Shown here piece by piece: positions 22,668 through 33,607 of a DNA stretch of 64,000 nucleotides. The position numbers and the translations under genes were made by a program. Numbering within the stretch: the stretch's first letter is position 1; the number at the start of each line of letters is the position of its first letter. The DNA is taken from contig NC_084925.1 of NCBI RefSeq assembly GCF_958298935.1, positions 7,995,001-8,059,000 on the forward strand. Direction: 5' to 3'. The notes beneath the pieces were generated by a model. The model worked only from the letters and a program-made list of their open reading frames with translations, ran no database searches and had not been told where the DNA came from. This DNA comes from Phragmites australis. Its lineage: Eukaryota; Streptophyta; Magnoliopsida; Poales; Poaceae.

Positions 22668-23921
22668 ATAGCCGAATTTCCTCATGTAACCCACTGGTAA
22701 AACAGTTTTGACACACAAATCAAAACTAGCCCTGCACTTCTGACACGACACCTACCGTCGTCTCGTCTCCACTGCGTTGTCAAGGCGAATTCGAGCTACA
22801 TCAATTGCGCCGCAATCACCACGAATGTGATTTTTGAACGGTTTACACGATGTGATCGATTGATTCATAAATGGTTGACACGCCATCAATCAACTGTAGA
22901 TTATCTTTTTTCTTCTCGGTCTCCTGTCATGATCCTCATGTCACATTCAAGTAGAACAATGCTGTAACATTTGGAAAGTAGCCTATTCAGTTTCCATCTA
23001 CCTGGTGGACCATCAAGGAAAAAAAACCAACAAACAAAATTTTCAGAATAAAAGGTTACAGCTGGTTTAGATTTCTTCCTGATAGATGACGTCAAACCTC
23101 TAAGCCTGTTACGATATTGTATATATACGCCATTCCTTCATTATTAGTTTTTCTTGTTTGTAGCCATTCCTGGTTGTTCTATTTTTAGCCGTTGTTTTCT
23201 ACCATTTTTGCTCGGTAGTTATTCTATTAATATAAAAACATTCGTTCTTCTTTAATAATGATAGCACTCCTACCAGCGTTTCAAAATAGTAGAACAGTGC
23301 GATCCTTCTCTTAGGGCCAATGATTTCGATGAGGGAAGCTGTAAAGTTTTTTATTATTGTTTAGTAGCTCTTGGTAGCAAAGTAAGAAATATCTAAAGCT
23401 AAATACTTCCATTATCACGTTTCGCTTATAAGAATACCTAGTTAAAGGGATATTTTACAGTTGATGGCTAAGACCTTTGTCGCGTATCAAACAGAATGGT
23501 TACAAAGTGTGAGTGTCAAAGAGGGAAAGTTTGTCCCACGCTATTAATTTGAGTTAATTTCAAATTCCAAAATATCAATTATATGTGCTCATGTGCAATG
23601 AAAAGAGAAAAGAAAGACTTTGTAGTGATGGGATCATTCATGATATGCATCTTCGTATGCCTATAGACAAAAGAATATCAAAATATCCATCTCTCTCACA
23701 CACACAGCGAGTCAAAGTAATTCAATTCACGTGACTTTACGCTTTCAGAATGTGCACCTTCAATTTTAGCCACTTTAGACAAACATGCTCCCTAATGATC
23801 AGCCATTCGAAAACGAGATCGGTGTCTTAGACGACGAAGAACGGTGACTGCTGGTGGGGTTAGGGGAGAGAGCTTATATCAGTGTTATAGATAAGGGTAC
23901 CCCTTAGGGAGGGCCTCACAT
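22668..23921. other. Intergenic, no supported gene
   Basis: The tract is AT-rich with (CA) and (CT) patches near 23690-23706. A TGTTATAGATAAGGGTACCC motif at 23883 resembles the start of another LTR family, so part of this may be an older LTR end. Nothing else is recognised. Confidence 0.35.
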
Positions 23922-24594
23922 TGTCAGATGGCAATCGATTATAGATATTTTCAAGACCTCACCGCGTGACCAGAGCGAGATTCAAGTGATCGGTCTCCTG
24001 GTCGCAACAGGAGACCATATGACCAGTTTTTGCTAGTTACGAGGCATGTACTTATCTAACAGGTCAAGTCTCATTTAATACTGATCACTTAAGTATTTTT
24101 CATCCCTAGACACTCCCTATCGACAGACATAGTTGTGGGACGGCGTAGTGTAGCAGTGACCCGTCTCCTAGCATTTAATGATGCGGGATGGCCTCACAAG
24201 TGTGATGGCGTTCGGTGATGGTACAGTGCATGCAGGACGACTATAGTAGGGTGGCGCATATACCCACCGTCATGATGAGTTAGGAATAGCTAGGTTGTGC
24301 TGGGTATAGGTTTGTCGCCTGTTTTGGCATGGTCCGTTTGTATCAACATCTTCTCCCTAGGTATATAAAGGGGTGGAGACCAGGATGGCAAGAGGAGGAC
24401 TCTGTAAGTATTTCATACACTCGATAAGAAAATACACAGGATGTAGTGCTATTATCCCACGGGAGGCCTGAACTTGGATAAATCATTGTGTTCTTGAGTC
24501 CCTTCGGCACATGCACACCTCTGCCAAAAACGTAGATCAACTTGCCTATCGCCCGGTATACCCCAAATACATTGTCAAGGATCAACTATCGACA
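23922..24594 (+). repeat. 5' LTR of the Gypsy element
   Basis: It starts TGTCAGATGGC and ends ATCGACA (TGTC...GACA). It matches the 3' LTR through long shared blocks, for example GCATAGTTGTGGGACAGCG-type, CACCGTCATGATGAG and TCGATAAGAAAATACACA. A TATATAAA box lies at 24362-24369. The transcript start would be shortly downstream. Confidence 0.85.
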
Positions 24595-24599
24595 GTTGA

Positions 24600-26420
24600 C
24601 GTGCCATGTAGGGGAGATGTCTTTTCATGTTTCTACAAGTGCTAATATTATGGTTGGGCTACTTATGACCGGATCCACGACGACCGCTGAGTCCTGTTCT
24701 GAGGACCCTGGCCGTTGTGAGGTTTTCATCATGGGGTATGACCCAGACGAGCTTGGTGTGCTCTAAGTTTGGGACACCAAGATGGAGTCCGAAGACTCCG
24801 AAACACAACATGAAGTTTGTATAGCAGACCATGCAACGGAGGGTCGGCATAAGCCCTCATGTCTCGGGTACCGATGGTGATCCCCAGGCCATGGGCCCAA
24901 AGGGAAATCAGCTTGGCACTGGACATGGAGGTGTTCCAATATGGCCCCAGCAACTCCAGCGCCGCTAGAAGGAGCGCCCGCCTAGGGTGCAGTCCTTGGC
25001 AGCGGCATCATCTAGGCCGTCACGCCATGCTACGAACGCGCATCGGGCACCAAACACGAGCACTGGGAGCTCCCTCCCCTCAAGACATTTTGTCACCCCG
25101 TGGTCTACAGCTCGACTACGAGGCCATGGCACCTGCGCAGAACTTGCAGACAGCGCGAGTGCTTCTTATTCACCCGTCGATGGTGGTACCGGAGGGTTCG
25201 TCAGTAGCATCATGGCTGCGTGACCTCGCACTCTTGGTAGAGACCGCCTGATGCCAAACCATGGCAACAACCACCACGCCCGCTACAGGCGCGTACACCA
25301 GGGTTCGCAATGGGCCCTGCAGCAGGAGAAATCTCACGCTCCCTCAGTGACAGGGAGTACGTGAAACTCCCATTGTGTCAGGATAGCTAACCCACCGACC
25401 TGCACAACACTCTTTGCACTCGCGACCTCTGCAACGTAATCCGGGTCCAAAGGGCCACCCTAGAACAGGAGGATCATGCCAGGTGTGAGTCGGAAAAGGG
25501 CAAGCAGCCATGTAAGTCACCTTCCCTACACAGAGAAGCATTGGACTCGTCCATTCCCTCACCTGGGCCGCGAGACCATCGGCTCTCCCCTCGATCACGT
25601 GGAACGGCCTATTAGTTAGCGACTCCCTGTAACGGGATGGGGTGCAACACTTTATCGGCAAGACTATGAGAAGTGCATTGGCCGGACAAATTACGACCGG
25701 TCCTAGCCGAGAAATACGACAGTTCTACCAACCCAGAAGAGTTCCTGCATATCTACACCACCATGGTGTAAACTGTGGGAGGCGACAGGAAAGTCATGGC
25801 GAATTATTTCCCGACCACCTTGATGGGTTCAGTCCGGTCTTGACTTATGAACCTCCTCCATGGGTCGGTCTGTTCCTGGGAGGACTTATGCGACTAGTTC
25901 GTTGTTAACTTTTAGGGAACCTACGCCTGACCAGGGGTTGAGAATGACTTGTATCAGGTCAAGCAACAGTATGGCGAGTCGCTGCGAGACTACATCTGTC
26001 ATTTCACCGAATGCCAGAATACCATTCACAAGACCTTGGATGAGTCTGTGGTCATAGCGTTCCGGAGGGAGGTCAGAGACCCAAAAATGGTCGAAAAGCT
26101 AGCCACAAAGAAGGTTCGGAGCACCACTGATCTCTTCAAGATCGCAAACAAGTGTGCACAACCGGTAAAGACCTGAGAGCGCCAGATTGACGTGAAGCGG
26201 CAGTTGACCTTCGACCAGCCCGCCTCTTCCAAAAGGGCCAACCGGAAGGATAAGAAGAAGAACAAATGCAAGGTCAGACCGCCCGACGTCATGGTGGTCG
26301 AGCAGGCTTGCCAGCCGTGATGACGCTTCAAGAAGAAATACGACAAGAAGGGTAGTGCCCGATCCGCCGCACTAACACACATGACCTGACCAAGTGCAAG
26401 GTCATGTGAGGTATCATCGA
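24600..26420 (+). pseudogene. gag remnant of the Gypsy element
   Basis: The best preserved part, 25949-26176, encodes YQVKQQYGESLRDYICHFTE followed by VIAFRREVRDPKMVEKLATK and TTDLFKIANKCAQ, which is the Retrotrans_gag pattern of Tat-type Gypsy elements. Upstream pieces are in several frames with stops. A basic segment (about 26180-26350) corresponds to the nucleocapsid linker. No continuous gene remains. Confidence 0.8.
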
Positions 26421-26599
26421 CATAGAGCTTGGGGTTCATAAACCTAGGCATGATGACGATAGTGAGGATGGGGCCAATCCCGACCAACCAACACTGGGTT
26501 TCCAGCAGGCCAAGCACATGGTTCACCATATCTTTGGAGGAGCCGCGACATACTCATCGAATTGGGAGTATAAGTCGGTGGTCCGTGAGGTATGCGCGA

Positions 26600-26990
26600 T
26601 CATGCCAGGTCTGAGTTTGCGACTGAAGTAGTTAGAGGTCCCGCTCACCTTCAGCCAGATGGACCACCCCACATGTGTCAAACGCCCCGTATGCTACCCC
26701 ACCGTGGTCGAGCCCATGGTGCACAATGTGCAAATGGGGCGCGTGCTGGTCAATGGAGAGAGTTCCATCAACCTCATCTTTGTTGATGCGCTAGACGCCC
26801 TGCAAATCCTGAGGTGTGCATTGAAACTATCTCCTACCTTCTTCGGGATCACCCTAGACTCTTCGGCCAAGCTGTTGGGACGGATCGAGCTACTCGTCAC
26901 TTTCGGTTCACCGAACAACATCAGGACCAAGATGGTCCTGTTCGATGTGGTAGACTTTGAGACCGTGTAATGGCCTACTTCATGGCCACC
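26600..26990 (+). pseudogene. Retropepsin (protease) remnant, 5' part
   Basis: The frame 26659-26970 reads VVEPMVHNVQMGRVLVNGES, then SINLIFVDALDAL and FFGITLDSSAKLLGRIELLV...FGSPNN, the protease region of Tat-type Gypsy elements. The usual catalytic motif has Asp before Gly-Ser-Ser; here it is Asn-Gly-Glu-Ser-Ser, so the active-site Asp is lost. A stop follows at 26968 (DFETV stop), just before the nested insertion. Confidence 0.85.
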
Positions 26991-29302
26991 ATTGTCATGC
27001 CTGATTTTTTAAAAGAATAACTAGGTGCATTTCACATGTATGTCAGGATCAGTTTCATCATATATGCGGTAACATTATAAGTGATATACAATTCTATATC
27101 GAACAAAACAATTTTATTGAAATAAATATCAGAGTCTACAATACAGCGATGGAATAACAGAAGAGGACTCCTATGGATCTTCTAGGCACACCACAGGCAA
27201 TCGACTGGGACCAACGCGACCTGAAACGCTCTATCTCCAATCAATGGTCTTCAGCTTTCTTGATCTTCTTGTAGTCTTCTCCAACTAAGCAGTATTTATT
27301 ATTGAAAATAGCAAGTGTAAGTACATATCGTAGTCGCAAGTGTGGAAAAATATGACATAAGGGTTTAAGACAAGAAAAGATTGACTTAGGTTTATTGCAT
27401 CTATGTCATCCTAACCTAAGATTCAAAAAGGTATAGCAGTCCTATTTACTATGTGTGACGACACTAATTTCACAAGAATAGCTCATTGGATTCCATTTGA
27501 CTATCAAACTAACCAGATATTACATATCTGACTACCAACTCATCGGGTTACCACCACCCGACTACCAAAACCAACCATCCAAGATCCCCACTAATCAAGA
27601 AGAAGCCCAAGCCGCTCTTGATCGTGAGCGCGGTTGATCAATTAGTTTTATACTCTGCAGAGTTTGCACAACTTTTCCCACGAGTCATGATCAACTCTTT
27701 TGCTGGTACCCATTGGTACCTTACACACTTTTGATGTGTGCGTCGAGAGATCACTACAAAGCCTTTACAAAGCTCCCGCTGACCTGTAAGCACCCACTGA
27801 GGTTTTACCGCTAACAGTAATTCCATCACTACAGAAACCCTCTCTTGTGCCACTCAACTGACCATTGGTGCACACAGAACCGGAGTTGTGGCTAATTAAT
27901 TAGCCAGATCATACCCATATAAGCCTCGTGAGTGTGTGGTATAGCCTGGTTACATGTTCAAAAATTGGTCCTTAGGATCCCACATACTTACATCCACAAA
28001 CTAACTGTGATTATCGCAAAGTGCATACCCACACCATCATATGATTCCAAATTAGACAAGCATGGATGAAGGATAAATAGCTAATATAAAATCCTAAAGT
28101 AGGTGCAATATGTTCAAGGACACTTGCCTTCAGCAAAAGGTTGCTCAAAATCTTTGAATTTTTGGTCTTGCATATTCTCGCACTGCTCTTCAGCTGATCG
28201 AACAAACATCGAAAAAGTAAATAAATAAAACTACTAAGAATAGTACATCAAATAGATACAACACGTCATTAAAACACTATGGTTGGATAGGGTATAGTTT
28301 TAGAAGAATTTGGACGCAAGAACCGCTCAAATCAGAGTTCATATGGAGAACATGCTCTCTGAAGATTAAATTAGGGTTAAAAGAAAATGAGATAGAATAT
28401 TCCTTGAAAATATTCCCGATGAATTTATGACATTATTTGCCGAAGGAAAACCCCAACTATGGCGATGGCATGATATCGGCAGGGAAATGAATAAAAGATT
28501 GGATACATGCGATGATGTGATGGTGGCGCAAGGAAATATGGGGTTTCCGGAAAAAGGTGTGAAAGGATGTTAGAGAATATTAGCGTGAGATATCCAATAT
28601 AATTTTAGGGTATTATTTTAACACCTCGAATTCATAGCGTACGTGTAATGACTTGTGGGCCCTACATGTCGAAGCATTCTAATATGGATTCCACTATTAA
28701 AACAATACTTAGAGATTATATAGTCTGATGCGACTAATTTTGAACAAACTGACATGAATAAGTATGAACCATTGGAACTTGTTGAATTGGATGATAATAT
28801 AAAGTGGTATTCAAATTTAGAAGAAACTCGCTGAATAAGATTTTGAATAGATAACCTGTATTTGAATTGAGAGAACTAAAATACAATTAACTATAGAAGA
28901 TAGGGGCTATCATGTAACTATCTTAAACAGAAACGTAAAGACATAAAAATAAAGGATTTCTAGAGGGGTTATTTGGGATTCTCACCAAGAGATAGAGAGA
29001 GATCAGAGAACACAACAGGGGAGCTCGGCGTAGAACGCGAGAAGGCAAGCTTGTTTTTATGGCTGGTCTTGGTAGAGAAGTTCGGAGGTAGCAGCAAAAC
29101 ATCAGTGAACGCTCCCAGGTTCGGTGGTGGCCACGCACAGACACAATGAAGAAGATGTGCGTGTTCCCAAAGATTGGCTATGATATTCAAGAAACTGTTT
29201 GAACAAAAAGTATTTATATTTCCTAGAAAACATCCAAGAAAAGGTAGAACAGTTTGAAAGTGACCCGAGTCAAAGATCAAGAGGTAGAGGCTTCGGACAG
29301 TA

Positions 29303-30150
29303 GTGTTGGGATCGGGGCTCGTGTTCCAGATGTGTCGCTACAGATCCAAGTGTGCCCTCCTGGGTTCACAGATAAGACATGAAGGAACATGCTGTGACAC
29401 GGTTGTAGCATCAAAAGCGCTAATGGAGCGATGGGAATGTGGACAACACCTCCAGTGCATGGATTGTACGCATCTAGAAACAGGGCAGCGGGCACAACAA
29501 CGTAGATGCCAGCGTCATCTTTGCTCCTCTGGATAATCTGCTTAGCAGGGTTGCGACTGACATCCAGGGGCAGTCCGTAGCCAAGGGGATTCACATTTGG
29601 ATGGGCGGTGCATCGGGAACGCCAATGCCATAATGTGGCGATGCAGCTAGAAAGACATGGATGGCGGATTGACATGTTACAGAAGGTTCTAAGCAAATGG
29701 ATTCATCTAGAGTTGTAGAACATGGTGAGGCACACACGATGGTGGTGGTCGAGGCTGCATAAACTTACTGTTGACAACGGGATCTAAAATCCAATTCGAC
29801 GGCGGTGCTGGAATGTGGGCTCATGTTCCCGTTACGTTGCTGCTGATCCGAGCAAGCCCTTTGAGGTCCACGAGTAAGCCTTGACGTTCTATATGGTGAT
29901 TCATGTGGCATAGTAAGATCGCATCAGAAGCATTGGGAACGTCGATAAGATTGTCAGTTCAGCCCTGGATGCAGCCAGACACAGAACAACGATGACAGCG
30001 ACGTAGATCCTGGTGTCGTTTGCGCTCCTCTCAGCAATCTGCTATGTGGAGTCGTGTACGCCAACCAGGGGCACATGCTTGTGAAGAATCAAGATATTTA
30101 TTGGACGCATCATTGGAACACAGATGCCAATTGGTGGCGACGTGGCTGTC
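29303..30150. repeat. Diverged tandem duplication of about 500 bp inside the nested insertion
   Basis: Two segments align by eye in the same order at an offset of about 500 bp: GGGGCTCGTGTTCC (29313) with GTGGGCTCATGTTCC (29816), then GTAGATGCCAGCGTCATCTT with GTAGATCCTGGTGTCGTTTG, GCTCCTCTGGATAATCTGCT with GCTCCTCTCAGCAATCTGCT, and ACGCCAATGCCATAATGTGG with ACAGATGCCAATTGGTGG. Many substitutions separate them, so the duplication is old. Confidence 0.7.
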
Positions 30151-30207
30151 TGCGATGACAAATGGCGCCCGGGCTGGACAACAGTTGTGGCTATGGTTTG
30201 GGGAAAT

Positions 30208-30237
30208 GGGAAGGGGAAGGGGAAGGGGAAGGGGAGG
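30208..30237. repeat. GGGGAA microsatellite
   Basis: Four to five copies of a six-base GGGGAA unit, ending in GGGGAGGG, inside the nested insertion. Confidence 0.9.
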
Positions 30238-31232
30238 GTGTGCAACTCCTATTTATAGGGCTGGGTGCAGCTGACCACGAAGTGGGGAAAGGAAACGACC
30301 GGAGGTGGAAGACGAAATGAACGGGTGGAAAATAAAATGAACAGATCAGGTTTGAGGACAATTTCTCCACCATCCGAACCCCAAATTGGACATTTTTGGA
30401 CCCTATCTTGTAGTACTCAAAAAGATATACAACTTTGGTGTTTATTAGAACTTCTGAAAATATCATCTTGATTTCTAAAACTATGTCACAAGATAAACTA
30501 TTTGAACTCAGACCTATCTCCACAGCTCTAATTTCGGGGGCCAAAACTCCTAGCTCCATTATCCAAATGGGGACCTCCACATGTGAAAATCAAAGCTCTC
30601 GACGAGGCCTACAACTTTAGTATTATCAAGATTTATATTTGAGACCGTCTTAAACTCTAAAATTGCATGAGAAGATGAGGCTATGAGATGACGCCGACTG
30701 AGCACTATTGGTTGTGCTGACACATAAGTTAAATGGGTGACGTGACACCATGGTGGATGGCAAAGAGAGGAGCTGAAGAAGGCGTGAGGAGGAAGACGAG
30801 TCAAGGGGGCGCGGCTTGTCGGGCCAGGTATCATTCGTGAGAGAGAAATGGCAAATGCCGTTGTTCATATCCTCCTCTTGATCTGGAGATGGACGAAGGG
30901 ACAGGGCAGCTTGGACCATCTTTGGTAAGAGAAGGAAATAGTGAGAAATAAAGATAGTGAACTTCAGAGCTTTGGGGAAAGGGTGACAAAATATAAAATG
31001 GAAGAAATTGATATAGGGATTTTAGATAATATTGGAAAAATGGAACAAGAATTTATCCAACATTGAAATTCCTTAACCTATTATAATATTTTATAAATAC
31101 ATTTTTCATCACACAAAACAAATTGTATTTAAACTCTAAAAATTTTTTGGAAAAGCTTTCAAATTTCAGAAACAATGTTATTTTATTATTTTAAAATGCC
31201 ACAACCCAAAATCATAATTTTGGGGTGTAACA

Positions 31233-31508
31233 GTCACCCATTATGCGTACCAAGTGATCAAGATCCTAGGTCCCAAGGGAGCTATCATCATAGTGGACAA
31301 CCAAAAAATGGCCCTGCACTATGATAAGAGGAATCTTGACATGGTCAAGCTGGCTCCTAGGTCGCAGCCAAAGAATGCAAGGACAAGCAGCCACCCTGAG
31401 AAGGTCCACATCACTACCAGTTACGGCGATCGGTTCAAGGCAGTATGCCTAAACGACGTTGAGCCAACTAGGACGGTCCAAATAGGGGCTGGCTTGAAAC
31501 TCAAATAG
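31233..31508 (+). pseudogene. Protease/RT linker remnant, 3' of the nested insertion
   Basis: The frame resumes with THYAYQVIKILGPKGAIIIV, NQKMALHYDKRNLDMVKLAP and SYGDRFKAVCLNDVEPTRTV, ending in a stop after GLKLK. This is the segment between protease and reverse transcriptase in Tat-type Gypsy pol. It joins the pre-insertion protease frame with little or no loss. Confidence 0.85.
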
Positions 31509-32230
31509 GAACTCGCGCTCATCACTTTCCTCCAGGTTAACACAAATGTCTTTTCTTGAAGTCCGTCTGATATACCAGGAGTCCCTAAGGACGTGATCGA
31601 GAACAAGTTATTAGTATGACCTGATGCGTGACCAATAAAGTAGAAAGTGCGCTGGTTCACACCCGACCGAAAAGAAGCACTTCCTGAGGAGATCGACAAG
31701 CTCCTATAAGCAGACTTCACCCAAGAAGTACAATATCCGGAGTGGCTGGCTAACCCAGTCATATTACAAAACCCAATAGTAAGTGGAGGATGTGCGTCGA
31801 CTTCACCGACCTCAACAAGGCGTACCCGAAAGATATGTCCCCTGCCTCAGATCGACCAACTTGTTGACTCAACTGTCAATAGCAATCTGATATGATCTTT
31901 AGATGCCTGTTCGGGGTAACACCAAATTAGTATGTATAGGGCAAGTGAGGGGAAAACCACTTTTGTAATACCCTTCGGGGTCTTTTGCTATATAAATATG
32001 CATTTTAGCTTGAAAAGTGCCAGTGCCAATTACCAGTGGTATATTGAGCTCATCCTTCGACCATAGCTCGGTAGAAATATCGAGGCATATGTCGATGATG
32101 TGGTCGTAAAGAGCAAGACCAAGGATGACTTGGTCGCAGACCTCCAAGAAACGTTCGACAACCTTCAAAAGTACCACATGAGGTTGAACCCTGAGAAGTG
32201 CATGCTCGAAGTTCCATCAGGGAAATGATG
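31509..32230 (+). pseudogene. Reverse transcriptase remnant
   Basis: Broken frames give ELALITFLQ, a KALYK-type region, EWLANPV, RMCVDFTDLNKAYPKD (as MCVDFTDLNKAYPKD), then FVIPFGVFCY and NIEAYVDDVVVKSKTKDDLV, with the YVDD active-site box at 32088-32099 intact. NLQKYHMRLNPEKCMLEVPS follows. Several in-frame stops and frameshifts make it non-functional. Confidence 0.88.
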
Positions 32231-32234
32231 GGGT

Positions 32235-32945
32235 CCCCGACCAGGTTAAAGGAAGTTCAGAAACTAAATGGGTGCATGGCAGCTTTGAGCAGGTTCATCT
32301 CGAGGATGGGAGAGAATGGGTTGCTGCTCTTCAAGCTTCTGAAGAGAAAAGACCACTTCCTGTGGACGCCAGAAGCGGAGGCGACCTTCCAAGATCTCAA
32401 AAGGTACATCTCTTCTCCTCTTATACTAACCGCTCCTCGACCAGACGAGGAGCTCCTGCTCTATGTTGCAGCTACCCCACAGGTCGCGAGCGCAGTCCTA
32501 GTCGTTGAACGAGAAGTTCTTCAATGACCAGTATACCACGTCAGTGAAGTCCTACACGGCGTTGAGGCAATGCTCCCCTCCAATATCGCCCTCCAATCTC
32601 CTCAAGTAACCAACTACTCGGACGATGACCAGGTGGCACGATGGGATGATGACAAAAACCTGATCGAAGAGTTTCATGATCGCGCTCTAATTCGAGCAGC
32701 CCGATACCAATAGAGCCTCATGCGCTACCACAACCGCAAGGTGCGAGAGCAAACACTGATCGTAGGCGATCTCATGCTTAGACAGATTCAGAATAAGGTA
32801 GGCTAAAATAAGCTTCCCCAAGTGGGAGGGGCCCTACAAAGTGATCGATGTTACCCGACTTGGTGCGGTCAAGTTAGCCATGGAGGATGACCGTGAATTG
32901 CACAACTCAAGGAATATAGCCCAGTTGCACAAGTTATATGTATAA
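32235..32945 (+). pseudogene. RNase H/integrase remnant with large internal deletion
   Basis: 32235-32527 encodes the RT connection and start of RNase H: KLNGCMAALSRFISRMGENG, KKDHFLWTPEAEATFQDLK-like, and LLLYVAATPQVASAVLVVER. After 'VYHVSEVLHGV' (about 32555) the sequence jumps directly to integrase C-terminal sequence: EAMLPSNIALQSPQVTNYSD, IRAARYQ, RYHNRKVREQTLIVGDLMLR and a GPYKVIDVTRLGAVKLA-like block ending AQLHKLYV stop at about 32945. The rest of RNase H, the zinc-binding region and the whole DDE catalytic core of integrase are missing. Confidence 0.88.
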
Positions 32946-33272
32946 GGCTTCTCAAAAATAAGCCTTTTTCTTCTCTTTTTTTGTAGGGTCTTCCGGACGA
33001 GCATGGAATTTGTCCTGTAAGTTTTTCCAATTCAATGGTCAGACCACCTCGTCAACAGCTTTCCTGCCGACCAGGTGGTCAGGGGCTAGAACGGTTTAGG
33101 TTTTCCTTTTATTTTTAGGTTTCCTTTCTATGTTGTCACTTTATTTTGAATGATCGTTCATGTGTTGAGTGCCAAATCGATTGGAAAAGAATGAAAATTT
33201 CGCTCGCTTAGCATTAGAGGTACGGGCGGCTAAAGGATACCGACCACGAGGCCACAAGTCCAAACTCGGGTC

Positions 33273-33485
33273 GAGCGCTGGTTGCCATCGAAGGGCTTAT
33301 ATGGCTAAGTCCTAAGCACCACGAACATAGCTAGTGAGCAGTACAGAAGGCCGGGATCCCCTCTAGAAGTAACGCTATAGAGCGTTGGTCACCACCAAAG
33401 GGCTTGTAGGGCTAAGGCTGTCCTAGGCACCACGAACCTAGCTAACAGGCGGTACATAAAGCCGAGATCCCCTCTAGAAGTAACG
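33273..33485. repeat. Two tandem copies of a 102-106 bp unit
   Basis: Copy 1 (33273-33374) and copy 2 (33380-33485) share GAGCG(C/T)TGGT at the start, AAGGGCTT, CACCACGAAC(A/C)TAGCTA and GATCCCCTCTAGAAGTAACG at the end. The repeat lies between the pol end and the antisense gene, where Tat-lineage elements often carry tandem arrays. Confidence 0.85.
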
Positions 33486-33607
33486 AACAATCAGAGCCTG
33501 CACACCGCATGAGCACGGGAAAATTTATATAAAAACAAGTCCTTGAGTACAAAAAGACTGCTTGGATAATGCTCAGGTGCGAGTTCTAATGACTTTATTC
33601 AGTATCC

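Larger units (their letters stand above)
26998..31232 (-). mobile_element. Nested 4.2-kb LTR-like insertion, probably a solo LTR
   Basis: The protease frame of the host Gypsy stops at 26997 and resumes at 31233 (THYAYQVIKILGPKGA). The intervening 4235 bp read on the minus strand as TGTTACACCCCAAAATTATG ... AAAATCAGGCA, so they begin TG and end CA like an LTR. GTCA flanks both sides (26994-26997 and 31233-31236). No gag or pol similarity is seen inside. The simplest reading is one very long LTR left after recombination; LTRs of this length with a TGT(T/C)ACACC start are known for Tekay/Del chromoviruses of grasses (inference). A non-autonomous LARD-type element cannot be excluded. Confidence 0.7.

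Noticed and set aside
22492..22716. 74-codon minus frame at the right end of the Harbinger element
   Set aside because: It overlaps the terminal inverted repeat and subterminal repeats and is not a gene.
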